Below, piece by piece: positions 17,523-24,523 of a stretch of 64,000 nt of DNA. Made by a program: the position numbers and the translations under genes. Numbering within the stretch: the stretch's first letter is position 1; each line of letters starts with the position of its first letter. The notes below the pieces were generated by a model. It was not told where the DNA came from, ran no database searches, and was given only the letters and a program-made list of their open reading frames with translations. Origin of the DNA: JAJYVT01 sp027339205 (GTDB lineage Bacteria > Actinomycetota > Acidimicrobiia > Acidimicrobiales > RAAP-2); NCBI GenBank assembly GCA_027339205.1, contig DAHWOV010000001.1:7365-71364 (forward strand), given 5' to 3'.

Positions 17523-19094
17523 ATGATGGAGCTCGAGGTCGCCGAGACGGTGCCCGAAGGTGCTGTGGCCATCGGTGTCCCGGTCATCGCCGGTGCGACA
17601 GGCGGCGGTGGGGGCGATCCTGCGCCGCTCGAGTGGCTCGTCGGTGTCGGCGAGGTTGCCGGGTCGAAGGCCGACGTGGTCCGGCTGCTGCTCCCAGATG
17701 CGCCTGACGAAGCTTGGCTGCGTCGCGAAGGCTTCGCCGCCGCCAAAGGGTCAGCGCTCTCCCTGCGCGGAGCCTCCGGGCCGCCCGCCGTCGTGCTGCT
17801 CGGGCTCGGTGAGCGGGCGGGCGTCGGGCGTGAGCAGTGGCGACTCGCGGCCGCAGCGCTCGTCCGCGCGGCGGGGAAGGGGAGGGGCTCGGCGGCGATC
17901 GTCCTTCCTGGCGATCCTCCAGGGGGAGACGCGGCGTCCGTGGGTGCCGCGATCGCAGAAGGTGCTGTGCTCGCGAGCTACAGCTTCGACTCGTACAGGA
18001 CGGCGCCCCACGCTGAGCGCGTCGACCACCTCGTCCTCGTCGGCCCCGGCGACTACGCCCGAGGGCTTCGGCAGGGGGCCGCAGCCGCGGCCGCGGCGGT
18101 GTTCGCGCGTGATCTGATCAACACCCCTCCGAGCGACATGACGCCACGCGAACTGGCAGTGCGCGTGCAGGAGCACTTGTCCGCGCTCGCCGGGACGACG
18201 GTGGAGGTCTGGGACGAAGACAGGATCGCCGCCGAGCGCCTCGGCGGGCTCCTCGCGGTCGCGCGAGGTTCAGGAGAGCCGCCTCGGCTCGTGCGAGCGA
18301 GCTACACGCCGGCAGGCGGGGATGGCGGCGATGGGAGCGACGTCCCTCACGTCGTGCTCGTGGGCAAGGGGATCACCTTCGACTCGGGGGGTCTCTCGCT
18401 CAAGCCGGCCGAGGGGATGATGACGATGAAGACGGACATGAGTGGGGCAGCCATCGTGCTCGCAGTCGTCTCAGCGTGCGCGAGCTTGGAGGTGCCGGTG
18501 AAGGTGACCGCGATCGCGCCGATGACCGAGAACATGCCCGGCGGGCGTGCGCAGAAGCCAGGTGACGTGTTGACCGCGCGCAACGGCGCCACGGTGGAGG
18601 TGCTGAACACCGACGCCGAGGGGCGCCTCGTCCTCGCCGACGGGCTGTCGCTCGCCGCCGAGCTCTCGCCGGACGTGATCATCGACGTGGCGACCCTCAC
18701 CGGGGCACAGGTGGTGGCGCTCGGCAAGGGGATCGCCGCGCTGCTCGGGAACGACCCTGCGCTCATGGAGTCCCTCCAGGCGGCCGGCGAGCGCGCTGGC
18801 GAGCGGTTGTGGCCGCTGCCGCTGCCGGACGACTACCGTGAGCACATCGACTCGGAGGTCGCCGACATGAAGAACATCGGCAGACCACGCGAAGCGGGGA
18901 CGATCGCAGCGGCGATGCTCCTCGCGCGCTTCGTCGACAGCACCCCGTGGGCGCACCTGGACATCGCCGGGCCGGCGCGCTCGGAGGAGAGCGCCGGGTA
19001 CCTCTCGAAGGGAGCGACCGCGTTCGGGGTCCGCGCGCTCTTGGACTTCCTCGTGCACTATCAGGACTTCCAGGGCGCGCGCACCACGCCGTAG
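17523..19094 (+). CDS. pepA: Leucyl aminopeptidase (M17)
   Basis: Cytosolic two-metal exopeptidase, ~523 residues. The C-terminal M17 domain shows GKGITFDSGGLSLKPAEGM (metal-binding Lys and Asp) and KTDMSGAA. The diagnostic NTDAEGRLVLADGL supplies Asp, Glu and the catalytic Arg. The N-terminal domain is Ala/Gly-rich as usual. Two consecutive ATGs at 17523 and 17526 follow GGAGGA (17511-17516); an in-frame GTG at 17517 abuts that site and is less likely. It probably shares a transcript with the adenosyltransferase. Confidence 0.93.
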   Translation: MMELEVAETVPEGAVAIGVPVIAGATGGGGGDPAPLEWLVGVGEVAGSKADVVRLLLPDAPDEAWLRREGFAAAKGSALSLRGASGPPAVVLLGLGERAGVGREQWRLAAAALVRAAGKGRGSAAIVLPGDPPGGDAASVGAAIAEGAVLASYSFDSYRTAPHAERVDHLVLVGPGDYARGLRQGAAAAAAAVFARDLINTPPSDMTPRELAVRVQEHLSALAGTTVEVWDEDRIAAERLGGLLAVARGSGEPPRLVRASYTPAGGDGGDGSDVPHVVLVGKGITFDSGGLSLKPAEGMMTMKTDMSGAAIVLAVVSACASLEVPVKVTAIAPMTENMPGGRAQKPGDVLTARNGATVEVLNTDAEGRLVLADGLSLAAELSPDVIIDVATLTGAQVVALGKGIAALLGNDPALMESLQAAGERAGERLWPLPLPDDYREHIDSEVADMKNIGRPREAGTIAAAMLLARFVDSTPWAHLDIAGPARSEESAGYLSKGATAFGVRALLDFLVHYQDFQGARTTP

Positions 19095-19385
19095 CGCCGG
19101 CGCTCAGAGCACCGCTCTGGGCACCGATGGGGCGCCTGTGTTGCGAGGCGGCCGCGAGCGCGACGAGCGATCCGGGCGACCGCAGCTCCAGGGGTTCCCT
19201 CGGACTGATCGGGTGGAAGACTGATCGGGTGGAACGCCGGTGCAAGACGGCGTGCTCGACGTCTTGGGTGTGCGGAAGGAAGGTCCGATGAGGTCTTCCG
19301 TCTGCGTGCCGGTGGTGCCCCGTCGTGGTTTCGCGCAAGGCTAGTGTGGCGGACGACGAGTAGCTCAGGGTCTGCCACGCATCCT
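19095..19385. other. Gene-free stretch between pepA and tRNA-Thr, with a 16-bp tandem repeat
   Basis: About 290 bases without a supportable gene. It holds the hairpin above, two exact tandem copies of GACTGATCGGGTGGAA (19203-19218 and 19219-19234), and a TAGTGT at 19342-19347 that could be the -10 element of the tRNA gene ~38 bases downstream. Confidence 0.5.
19105..19119 (+). terminator. Short hairpin after pepA
   Basis: CAGAGC and GCTCTG form a 6-bp stem with a 3-nt loop, 11 bases after the pepA stop. There is no T-run, so at best this is a weak or non-canonical terminator. Confidence 0.3.
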
Positions 19386-19463
19386 GCGCCCGTAGCTCAG
19401 AACGGTTAGAGCACCGGACTTGTAATCCGGAGGTCGCCGGTTCAAGTCCGGCCGGGCGTTCCA
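19386..19463 (+). tRNA. tRNA-Thr (anticodon TGT)
   Basis: A cloverleaf folds cleanly. Acceptor GCGCCCG pairs with CGGGCGT (first pair G-U). The D arm is GCTC/GAGC, and the anticodon stem CCGGA/TCCGG has loop CTTGTAA. The T arm GCCGG-TTCAAGT-CCGGC follows, then a discriminator T and encoded CCA. The loop gives anticodon TGT, reading ACA (Thr). The CCA end is shared with the target duplication of the adjoining insertion element, which therefore left the tRNA intact. Confidence 0.93.
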
Positions 19464-19465
19464 AA
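19460..19465. repeat. Left 6-bp target-site duplication TCCAAA
   Basis: TCCAAA immediately precedes the element end GAGGTCTTC. The same hexamer follows the other end at 22521-22526. It contains the CCA of tRNA-Thr. Confidence 0.75.
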
Positions 19466-19503
19466 GAGGTCTTCACGTTTTACGTGGGGACCACTTCACG
19501 TTT
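19466..19503. repeat. Left inverted end, with internal 23-bp duplication
   Basis: Compared with the right end, which reads GAGGTCTTCACGTTT then GGGCCTGACGT inward, the left end has 23 extra bases after the first 15. These end in a second copy of CTTCACGTTT and are followed by GGGCCCGACGT. The left terminus thus contains two CTTCACGTTT motifs separated by 13 bases. Confidence 0.75.
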
Positions 19504-19636
19504 GGGCCCGACGTCATCGTGCTGGACGGCTGTGACACGCCCGTAGGGGTCGATGGATCTCACGGACGCGAGACAGGTCGTCCGTCGGGCGCGCTGATGC
19601 GCCCGGTGAGCACGTTCCCGCGGAAAGGCGCGGCGA

Positions 19637-21139
19637 CTACGGGGACGAGCCGCTCGACGCGCCTGCCAGCTGGGCCAAGGTGGTGCGCCTGCGCCGGCGG
19701 GTGCGCGGTGGCCGTCCCGAAGCCGCCCGACGCCGGTCGTCTTCTTGGTGCGCCACGAAGGCGTCAGCGACCGCGAGGTTGCGCACGACGAGGGCGCAGG
19801 CGACAAACAGGCTCATCGGCACGAGGCCCATCACCCGGCACCAGCCCCGGGCGACGTCGATCGTCGCGGGGTCCTTGATCCGGGCGTTCGAGCGCTCGGC
19901 GGCCGAGCGCCTCGCATAGGAGCGTCGCCAAGGCTTGGACAGGTAGTCGTGGCGCTGGGCGGTCTTCGCGTTGACCGATGGTGCGACGGTGATGGTGACC
20001 TGGGTGCAGCACGACGGGGCGTCCTCGGGTGGAAAGAGGATCTCGGGGCGCTCCAAGGACGCGGTCATCGAGGCCTCCCGCCGCGGGCAGCGGAGCTTCC
20101 CCGCCAGAGCCGGGCACATCACCCGGTGGTAGCCGTCTGCGTCGTCTCCGCTGATGCGCCCGAGCTTGTAGCGGCTGAGCTCGGCCACCTTGTGGTCGTG
20201 TGCCGACACCTCTTGTTCGCTCGCGCCACGTGCAAGCGGCGACAGGTCGAAGAGCGCCTTGGGCGTGGCGGGGCAGTAGAGGTTCCCGTCGAAGCAGATC
20301 GCACCCTCGTGGGTTCCCTGCATGCCGCGGTCGTGGGGGTGCAGGTCCATCACGAGGCTCGCACCGGCTGCGCGAAGCGCGAGCGCGAAGTGCTCGGGGA
20401 CCCGGTGCGCGTACCCCGAGTCGGCCACCACGTCACCGAGGGGGATGCCTGCTCGTGGCATCGCCACCATGACGCCGACCATTTCGGGCACCGGGTCGTG
20501 GTCGCAGCCGACGAGGTTCATCCGGCGCACGAGCTCTGCGACGCTTCCTTCGCCCTCGTCGTGCACCATGGTCGAAAGCGACAGGTAGTAGCCGAAGAAC
20601 AGCTCGTCCTTCTCGCCCGGCCCCCCGCCCTTTCTATGCCCCCAGGCAGCCTCCTTGTCGGCGTAGGTGCCTGTGGGCTTCTTGTGGCGGGTGGAGAAGG
20701 ACTCGACGTCGGTCCAGTCGACCGCCAAAGAGCGCGACGCGTCTTTCATCGTGCCGGGCACCGAGGCCTCGACGAGCGCGTCGAGGACACCTTGGAGCGC
20801 CTCGGTCGCGGCGCCGTCGGGCGTCTCCTTTGCGAGCGCGCTGACGAGGAGGTGAAAGGTGCGTTCCACCTGACGATACGTGAGCGTGTGCGGGCGGCCG
20901 TGCCAGTCGACCACCACCCCGAGGCGCAGACGATCGGCCTCTTCCAAAGAGCAGAGCGCCGTGTGCACGCGCGTCAAGTGTGCGGGCCGTCCGTCGCAAA
21001 GGGCCACGAGCATCCCGAGGAGCAGCGTGCGGACGCAGAGCTGGCGGGGACGGACCCCCAAAGAAAGGAGCTCTTCGATGCGGGGGGCGATCCCCGAGGC
21101 GTCGACGACGGCTTCTGCGCGCCCGAGGTCGGCGCTCAC
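19637..21139 (-). CDS. DDE-type transposase
   Basis: About 500 residues. Candidate catalytic acidic residues are Asp in AVDWTDVESFS, Asp in VVADSGYAHR and Glu in RSAAERSNARIKD, spaced as in IS4-superfamily-like DDE enzymes. The C-terminal DVARGWCRVMGL and FVACALVVRNLAVADAF also fit that type. The middle includes PTGTYADKEAAWGHRKG and the Cys/His-containing region FDGNLYCPATPKALFDL. GTG 21139 overlaps the upstream recombinase-like stop as GTGA, arguing for coupled translation. The frame extends upstream antisense to the recombinase gene; that part is spurious. Confidence 0.85.
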   Translation of the reverse strand: MSADLGRAEAVVDASGIAPRIEELLSLGVRPRQLCVRTLLLGMLVALCDGRPAHLTRVHTALCSLEEADRLRLGVVVDWHGRPHTLTYRQVERTFHLLVSALAKETPDGAATEALQGVLDALVEASVPGTMKDASRSLAVDWTDVESFSTRHKKPTGTYADKEAAWGHRKGGGPGEKDELFFGYYLSLSTMVHDEGEGSVAELVRRMNLVGCDHDPVPEMVGVMVAMPRAGIPLGDVVADSGYAHRVPEHFALALRAAGASLVMDLHPHDRGMQGTHEGAICFDGNLYCPATPKALFDLSPLARGASEQEVSAHDHKVAELSRYKLGRISGDDADGYHRVMCPALAGKLRCPRREASMTASLERPEILFPPEDAPSCCTQVTITVAPSVNAKTAQRHDYLSKPWRRSYARRSAAERSNARIKDPATIDVARGWCRVMGLVPMSLFVACALVVRNLAVADAFVAHQEDDRRRAASGRPPRTRRRRRTTLAQLAGASSGSSP

Positions 21140-22029
21140 CACCTGGCTCCGAGAAGCGCCACCGCGTCGTGTTCGTCTGGGGAGACGAGATGGGCCACGA
21201 GGTCCCCAAGACGCTGGGAGCAGGTGATGCCGGCCGCGTCCATGAACGCTTTGAGCCCGATCGTCTCGGCCACGGCCACGAGCCAGGTGGCCCGCAGGCG
21301 AGCGATCTCGAGCCGTGGCAGATCCCGCCCGCCAGAAAGCGACGCGGTGAGCGGGGTGGTCACGTTGCGTCGGCTGACAGATGTGCCGCCGATCAAAAGG
21401 CTGCCGCCGGCGAAGCGGGCGGCCGAGTGGAGCCGGTCGTGATAGTTCGACAGCACCGGCACGGCCCGGGGTCTGCGGCCTGCTCGCACCAAGACCACCA
21501 CCCCGCCCGAGCGCCAGACGACGTCGGCGCCGGTCACGGCCTTGAGGTCGCAGCCCACGAGCCCCGCCCCCGCACCAAGGCAGACGAGCGCCGAGGTGCG
21601 CATGCGCCGGGCCTCGGTCGGCTGGGCGTCCGCCAGGGAGAGGTAACCGGCGATCTCGGCTTTCGAGTAGGGCGCCTTGGCGCGCTCGCGGCCGAGCCAC
21701 AGCGGCGGCGGGGCGCACTCGAGCGCCCGGGCCATCGCCCGCAGGTTGGACCGCACCGTGCGGCGCGTCGGCGCCGACAGCTTGGACACCGAAGGCGCAC
21801 AGCAGCGCTCGACCACAGAAGGACGGAGCGCCACGGTGGCAGTGAGCTCGAGGCCGATCGACTCGCAGAACGCCCCGAGCCGGGAGGCGGCGAACAGGTA
21901 GGCCTTGGCCCGGTTCGGAGTCGGCGGCCCGGCAGCTGCGGTCAGCCCCTTGGCGAAGTCGGCCGCAGCCAAAGACACCGTGTGCGAGCTGAAGCCCTCG
22001 ATCAGTGCCGCCACCTCCGTCGATAGCAC
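21136..22029 (-). CDS. Tyrosine-recombinase-like protein encoded in the insertion element
   Basis: About 297 residues. The central segment GAGAGLVGCDLKAVTGADVV followed by RAGRRPRAVPVL resembles the start of the catalytic domain of phage-type integrases. The C-terminal LEIARLRATWLVAVAETIGL resembles the second Arg helix. A clear terminal Tyr and the usual HxxR box are not evident, so the protein may be inactive as a recombinase or act as an accessory DNA-binding factor. The start is uncertain: GTG 22029 lies inside the palindromic promoter and would give a near-leaderless transcript. It is translationally coupled to the transposase. Confidence 0.65.
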   Translation of the reverse strand: MLSTEVAALIEGFSSHTVSLAAADFAKGLTAAAGPPTPNRAKAYLFAASRLGAFCESIGLELTATVALRPSVVERCCAPSVSKLSAPTRRTVRSNLRAMARALECAPPPLWLGRERAKAPYSKAEIAGYLSLADAQPTEARRMRTSALVCLGAGAGLVGCDLKAVTGADVVWRSGGVVVLVRAGRRPRAVPVLSNYHDRLHSAARFAGGSLLIGGTSVSRRNVTTPLTASLSGGRDLPRLEIARLRATWLVAVAETIGLKAFMDAAGITCSQRLGDLVAHLVSPDEHDAVALLGARW

Positions 22030-22054
22030 ACCGTATATATACTGTGTGCTATCG
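22021..22054. promoter_or_regulatory. 11-bp palindrome around a TATATA core, between divergent element genes
   Basis: CGATAGCACAC (22021-22031) and its exact inverted copy GTGTGCTATCG (22044-22054) flank the 12-bp AT-rich spacer CGTATATATACT. In a very GC-rich chromosome the TATATA can serve as a -10 element in both directions. The flanking arms look like an operator or a recombinase-binding site. Confidence 0.7.
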
Positions 22055-22066
22055 GACCGGTGGGGG

Positions 22067-22429
22067 ATGCTCGTGGGAAGGTGGAGCGTGGCGGTCAGCC
22101 CGAGGCAGCGAAAAGAGCAGGCTCGCATCGCCACGGCCCTCGGGGAGATGGGCTTCGTCCTCCCCGGCAGCCTCACCGAGCGGTACTTTTCGTGCACTCA
22201 TGCCGGCTGCCACTGTCACGCCGACCCCCCGGTCCTCCACGGCCCCTACCTCCAGTGGAGCCGAAAGGTCGCAGGAAGGACCACGAGCCGCACGCTCAGC
22301 CCCGAACAGGCCGCCGAGTACCAAGAGTGGTTCGACAACGAGCGGCGCCTGCGCGCACTCGTGCACGAGCTCGAGGAACTCAGCCTGTCGGTCATAGACG
22401 CCGATCCCCGTACTCCCCGGCGGCGCTGA
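22067..22429 (+). CDS. Small Cys-rich DNA-element protein (DUF6788-like)
   Basis: 120 residues. Conserved-looking core GFVLPGSLTERYFSC then THAGCHCH, GPYLQWSRKVAGRTTSR and TLSPEQAAEYQEWFDNERRL. The CxxxxCxC cluster could bind zinc. I recall small proteins with the pattern GSLxxR...C...CxC...GPY.W.RKV.GKT as DUF6788, often lying beside transposases; this is from memory and not checked. ATG 22067 has GGTGGGGG just upstream. It is divergent from the recombinase-like gene and shares the palindromic promoter. Confidence 0.7.
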   Translation: MLVGRWSVAVSPRQRKEQARIATALGEMGFVLPGSLTERYFSCTHAGCHCHADPPVLHGPYLQWSRKVAGRTTSRTLSPEQAAEYQEWFDNERRLRALVHELEELSLSVIDADPRTPRRR

Positions 22430-22493
22430 TCCTCCGGGTGTGGGGAACGGCGGATTATCCCGTGGGTGAGCTTCCGATCAGGCCGCAGAAGGC

Positions 22494-22520
22494 CACGTCA
22501 GGCCCAAACGTGAAGACCTC
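22494..22520. repeat. Right inverted end of the insertion element
   Basis: Read on the complementary strand this is GAGGTCTTCACGTTT followed directly by GGGCCTGACGT. This gives a ~26-bp terminal repeat that matches the left end apart from one base and the 23-bp insertion there. Confidence 0.8.
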
Positions 22521-22526
22521 TCCAAA
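22521..22526. repeat. Right 6-bp target-site duplication TCCAAA
   Basis: TCCAAA directly follows the element end GAAGACCTC and matches 19460-19465. Removing the element and one copy restores a continuous tRNA 3' flank. Confidence 0.75.
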
Positions 22527-22944
22527 GAATCCAGCTCAGGAGCACCGTCCGGGCCTCGTGAGCCCCGGACACGGAAGTTGGGTAAAAGAACTGTTCACAC
22601 AGCTGCCATTCACCGCCGGTGGTCCACCCCCGTCCTCGAAGCCCTGCTCGGTGAAGTGCAGGGTCAGGGCGTTCTCCGTGACGGCTGCGGATGACCGCTT
22701 CGTCGAAGCCGTCGGGGGTATCGGGGCGTAGACGACGTTGAGGTGCCCCTTGTGGGAGCACGACGAGACGGACCTGGTGTTGTCGTCGACGTCGGCGGAG
22801 GACTGGCGTGCGACGTGCACCCCTGCGAGCTCTCCGCGGTCCCGTCGGCGGCTCGAGACGATGTGCATCGGGCAGTGGCCAGGGCATCGGAGCCGTCTTC
22901 GAGCGTGCGCTGACCTGGCAGCACCCCGAGCCGCCAGGGTCGAG
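22527..22944. other. Gene-poor stretch between insertion element and vapBC
   Basis: About 420 bases with no frame I can support. A leftward frame at 22536-22868 (110 codons) has an unusual mix of Ser, Arg and His, matches no family I know and has no good ribosome site. The region may be a decayed remnant of accessory DNA. Confidence 0.4.
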
Positions 22945-22976
22945 CATCAACGCATCACAACGATTGATGCTATGAT
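22945..22976 (+). promoter_or_regulatory. vapBC promoter with GCATCA-type repeats, probably leaderless
   Basis: TATGAT at 22971-22976 is a strong -10, and the GTG of the antitoxin begins at 22983, six bases later, so the transcript is likely leaderless. Inverted and direct copies of GCATCA surround the -10 (GCATCAA, GCATCAC, TTGATGC, TGATGC). This is a plausible operator for the VapB antitoxin or VapBC complex. Confidence 0.65.
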
Positions 22977-22982
22977 GCTTCC

Positions 22983-23237
22983 GTGCGGACGACGGTCACC
23001 CTCGACCCGGACACCGCGCAACTCGTGCGCCGACGGATGGACGAGCGCGGCGTCTCGTTCAAGCAGGCGCTCAACGACGCCCTGCGCGAGGCCCTCGGTT
23101 CGCGGGCCGGGCGCTCCCCGTTCCGCACGCCCGTCTACGACCTCGGGTCGCCTGCAGTCAACCTCGACCGTGCGCTCCAGCTCGCAGCGGAGATCGAAGA
23201 CGAGGAGCTCGTGCGAAAGCAGCGGGCGGGCAACTGA
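22983..23237 (+). CDS. vapB: Antitoxin of a VapBC-type toxin-antitoxin pair
   Basis: 84 residues. The N-terminal RTTVTLDPDTAQLVRRRMDERGVSFKQALNDALREAL fits a ribbon-helix-helix DNA-binding fold. The C-terminal tail (SPAVNLDRALQLAAEIEDEELVRK) is acidic and helical, as in toxin-binding antitoxin tails. The GTG start is seven bases after the end of the -10 hexamer. The PIN toxin starts 7 bp downstream. Expected role: neutralise the toxin and autorepress the operon. Confidence 0.85.
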   Translation: MRTTVTLDPDTAQLVRRRMDERGVSFKQALNDALREALGSRAGRSPFRTPVYDLGSPAVNLDRALQLAAEIEDEELVRKQRAGN

Positions 23238-23244
23238 GCGGCGC

Positions 23245-23676
23245 GTGGACCTCGTCGACGCCAACGTGCTCCTCTGTGCGGTCAACCGGTCCGACCCGAG
23301 GCATGAGCGCGCCCGCGACTGGCTCGATGACCAGCTGTCGGGCGGAACCGCCGTCGGCTTCGCGTGGATCGTCCTCCTGGCGTTCCTGCGGCTGTCCACC
23401 AGGGTGGGCCTCTTCCCGCGACCGCTCGCCACGGCCGACGCCCTCGACATCGTCCGTGCGTGGCTCGCGCAGCCACCGGCCGTCGTGGTCCATGAGACCT
23501 CGGACCATCTCGAGGTGCTCGCAGACCTACTAGGCCCGATCGGCGCCGGCGGCAACCTGGTCACCGACGCCCACCTCGCCGCGCTCGCCGTCGAGCACCG
23601 TGCCGGGGTCGTCACCTTCGACTCGGACTTCGCACGCTTCCCGGGCGTCCGCTGGTCCCCGCCCGGTTCGGTCTGA
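23245..23676 (+). CDS. vapC: PIN-domain toxin (VapC family)
   Basis: 143 residues. PIN-domain acidic residues are visible: Asp in VDLVDANVLLCAV, Asp in NLVTDAHLAALA and Asp in VVTFDSDFARFPGVRW. The family is a Mg2+-dependent ribonuclease that cuts tRNA or rRNA. GTG 23245 fits the short spacing after the antitoxin. A longer frame begins far upstream but runs through the antitoxin and is not the real gene. Confidence 0.88.
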   Translation: MDLVDANVLLCAVNRSDPRHERARDWLDDQLSGGTAVGFAWIVLLAFLRLSTRVGLFPRPLATADALDIVRAWLAQPPAVVVHETSDHLEVLADLLGPIGAGGNLVTDAHLAALAVEHRAGVVTFDSDFARFPGVRWSPPGSV

Positions 23677-23870
23677 CGGCTCAACCCATCGCCGCGTCGG
23701 GTCGCTGGCGGCGCTCGGCGGCTCCCCAGGCAACCGGCCCGAGACGTGACGCTGCACCTCATGGCTGCCGATCTCGTGAGCGGGGGCCTGCCTCGTGCCT
23801 GGCCGCGTTGAGCCGCACTTCTCCCGGTCACGCTCGCCAGATGGGTGGCGATCGCCGACTGACACCGACC

Positions 23871-23888
23871 GCACCGGGGCTCCGGTGC
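23871..23888. terminator. Hairpin between convergent vapC and arsR
   Basis: GCACCGG and CCGGTGC form a perfect 7-bp stem with a 4-nt loop, lying in the ~300-bp gene-free gap between the two convergent operons. No T-run follows. Nothing else is supportable in 23677-23945. Confidence 0.4.
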
Positions 23889-23945
23889 CGGCCAGGTCTC
23901 CTCGATGATGAGCAATGGGAAAGCGATGGGAAGAGGTCAGCGTGG

Positions 23946-23972
23946 GTGGCACGTCATCTGCGTGCGTGCCAC
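23946..23972 (-). terminator. Hairpin at arsR 3' end
   Basis: GTGGCACG and CGTGCCAC form a perfect 8-bp stem with an 11-nt loop, ending just 1 base beyond the arsR stop codon. Position and symmetry suggest transcription termination or 3'-end protection for arsR. Confidence 0.5.
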
Positions 23973-23973
23973 G

Positions 23974-24330
23974 TCAGCAGCAGTCGGGGTCCAAGGCCCG
24001 CACGAGTGCGCCGAGCGCAACGCGGTCTGCGGCGTAGTAGGTGCTCGCGCCTTGGCGGGTCGCTACGAGCAGCCCCGCCCGACTGAGCTGTCCAAGATGA
24101 TGGCTGACCGTGGCGTCGGTGAGGTGCAGCTCGCGGGCAAGATCGACGTTGCGGACACCGCCGGAGCCCGACGCGAGCACGAAGGAGAGCAGCTTGATCC
24201 GAACGGGGTCGGCGAGGGCCTTGAGCCTGAGGGCGACCTCGAGCGCATCGGCGTCGCTCACCACCCCCGCAGCGACTGGCGGGCAGCACAGCGCGCCGGA
24301 CAGCTCGATGGCCGGCAGCGACTTCGGCAT
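23974..24330 (-). CDS. arsR: ArsR-family metalloregulator
   Basis: 118 residues, winged-helix. LKALADPVRIKLLSFVLASG and DLARELHLTDATVSHHLGQLSRAGLL give the recognition helix. Metal-binding cysteines are a Cys-Cys pair near the N-terminus (ALCCPP) and another at the extreme C-terminus (DPDCC). The N-terminal pair resembles the Corynebacterium-type arsenite sensor. Derepression by As(III) would release the divergent promoter of the arsM unit. Confidence 0.88.
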   Translation of the reverse strand: MPKSLPAIELSGALCCPPVAAGVVSDADALEVALRLKALADPVRIKLLSFVLASGSGGVRNVDLARELHLTDATVSHHLGQLSRAGLLVATRQGASTYYAADRVALGALVRALDPDCC

Positions 24331-24351
24331 GCGTCCAGTATCGCACTGCCC

Positions 24352-24380
24352 TTGACATATGTCGAGGAACTAGCTACTGT
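24352..24380 (+). promoter_or_regulatory. arsM promoter with embedded ArsR operator
   Basis: TTGACA (24352-24357) and TACTGT (24375-24380) are separated by exactly 17 bp. The -35 is part of a palindrome, GACATATGTC (24354-24363), typical of an ArsR site. The arsR start lies only 22 bp to the left, so one operator could control both directions. Three tandem copies of CATCTCGG follow at about 24394-24418. Confidence 0.75.
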
Positions 24381-24430
24381 GCACCTAGACATTCATCTCG
24401 GCATCTCGGCATCTCGGTAAGGAGATCACC

Positions 24431-24523
24431 ATGTCGCGCGTGCAGCCGGCCTCCGGACCGATGAGGAGACCGGTGAGGAGAAGGACACCAACTGCCATGC
24501 CCGCCAGGACAGGTTCTAGGTGA
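24431..24523 (+). CDS. 30-codon leader ORF overlapping arsM
   Basis: ATG 24431 is preceded by an excellent ribosome site (AAGGAG, then 7 bases). The 30-residue product, MSRVQPASGPMRRPVRRRTP and ten more residues, is very basic. Its TGA overlaps the GTG of arsM as GTGA. arsM itself has no ribosome site, so translation of this leader probably delivers ribosomes to arsM. The peptide may have no function beyond coupling. Confidence 0.55.
   Translation: MSRVQPASGPMRRPVRRRTPTAMPARTGSR

Larger units (their letters stand above)
19466..22520. mobile_element. 3.06-kb insertion element with DDE transposase, recombinase-like gene and small Cys-rich gene
   Basis: The ends are inverted copies. 19466-19480 reads GAGGTCTTCACGTTT and the complement of 22506-22520 is identical. 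TCCAAA flanks both sides. Inside are a transposase and a tyrosine-recombinase-like gene on the minus strand, overlapping by 4 bases, and a divergent small gene. A palindromic promoter region lies between the divergent units. The element sits precisely at the CCA of tRNA-Thr. Intact frames and a perfect target duplication suggest a recent insertion. I cannot name the IS family from sequence alone. Confidence 0.85.

Noticed and set aside
19745..21442. 565-codon rightward frame inside the insertion element
   Set aside because: Antisense to the DDE transposase; no motifs and an atypical composition.
22536..22868. 110-codon leftward frame after the insertion element
   Set aside because: No homology I can recognise, poor composition and no ribosome binding site.
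19386..23000. Integrative element using tRNA-Thr as attachment site
   Set aside because: I found no second copy of the tRNA 3' end downstream. The adjacent insertion is explained by a 6-bp target duplication, not by att-site recombination.
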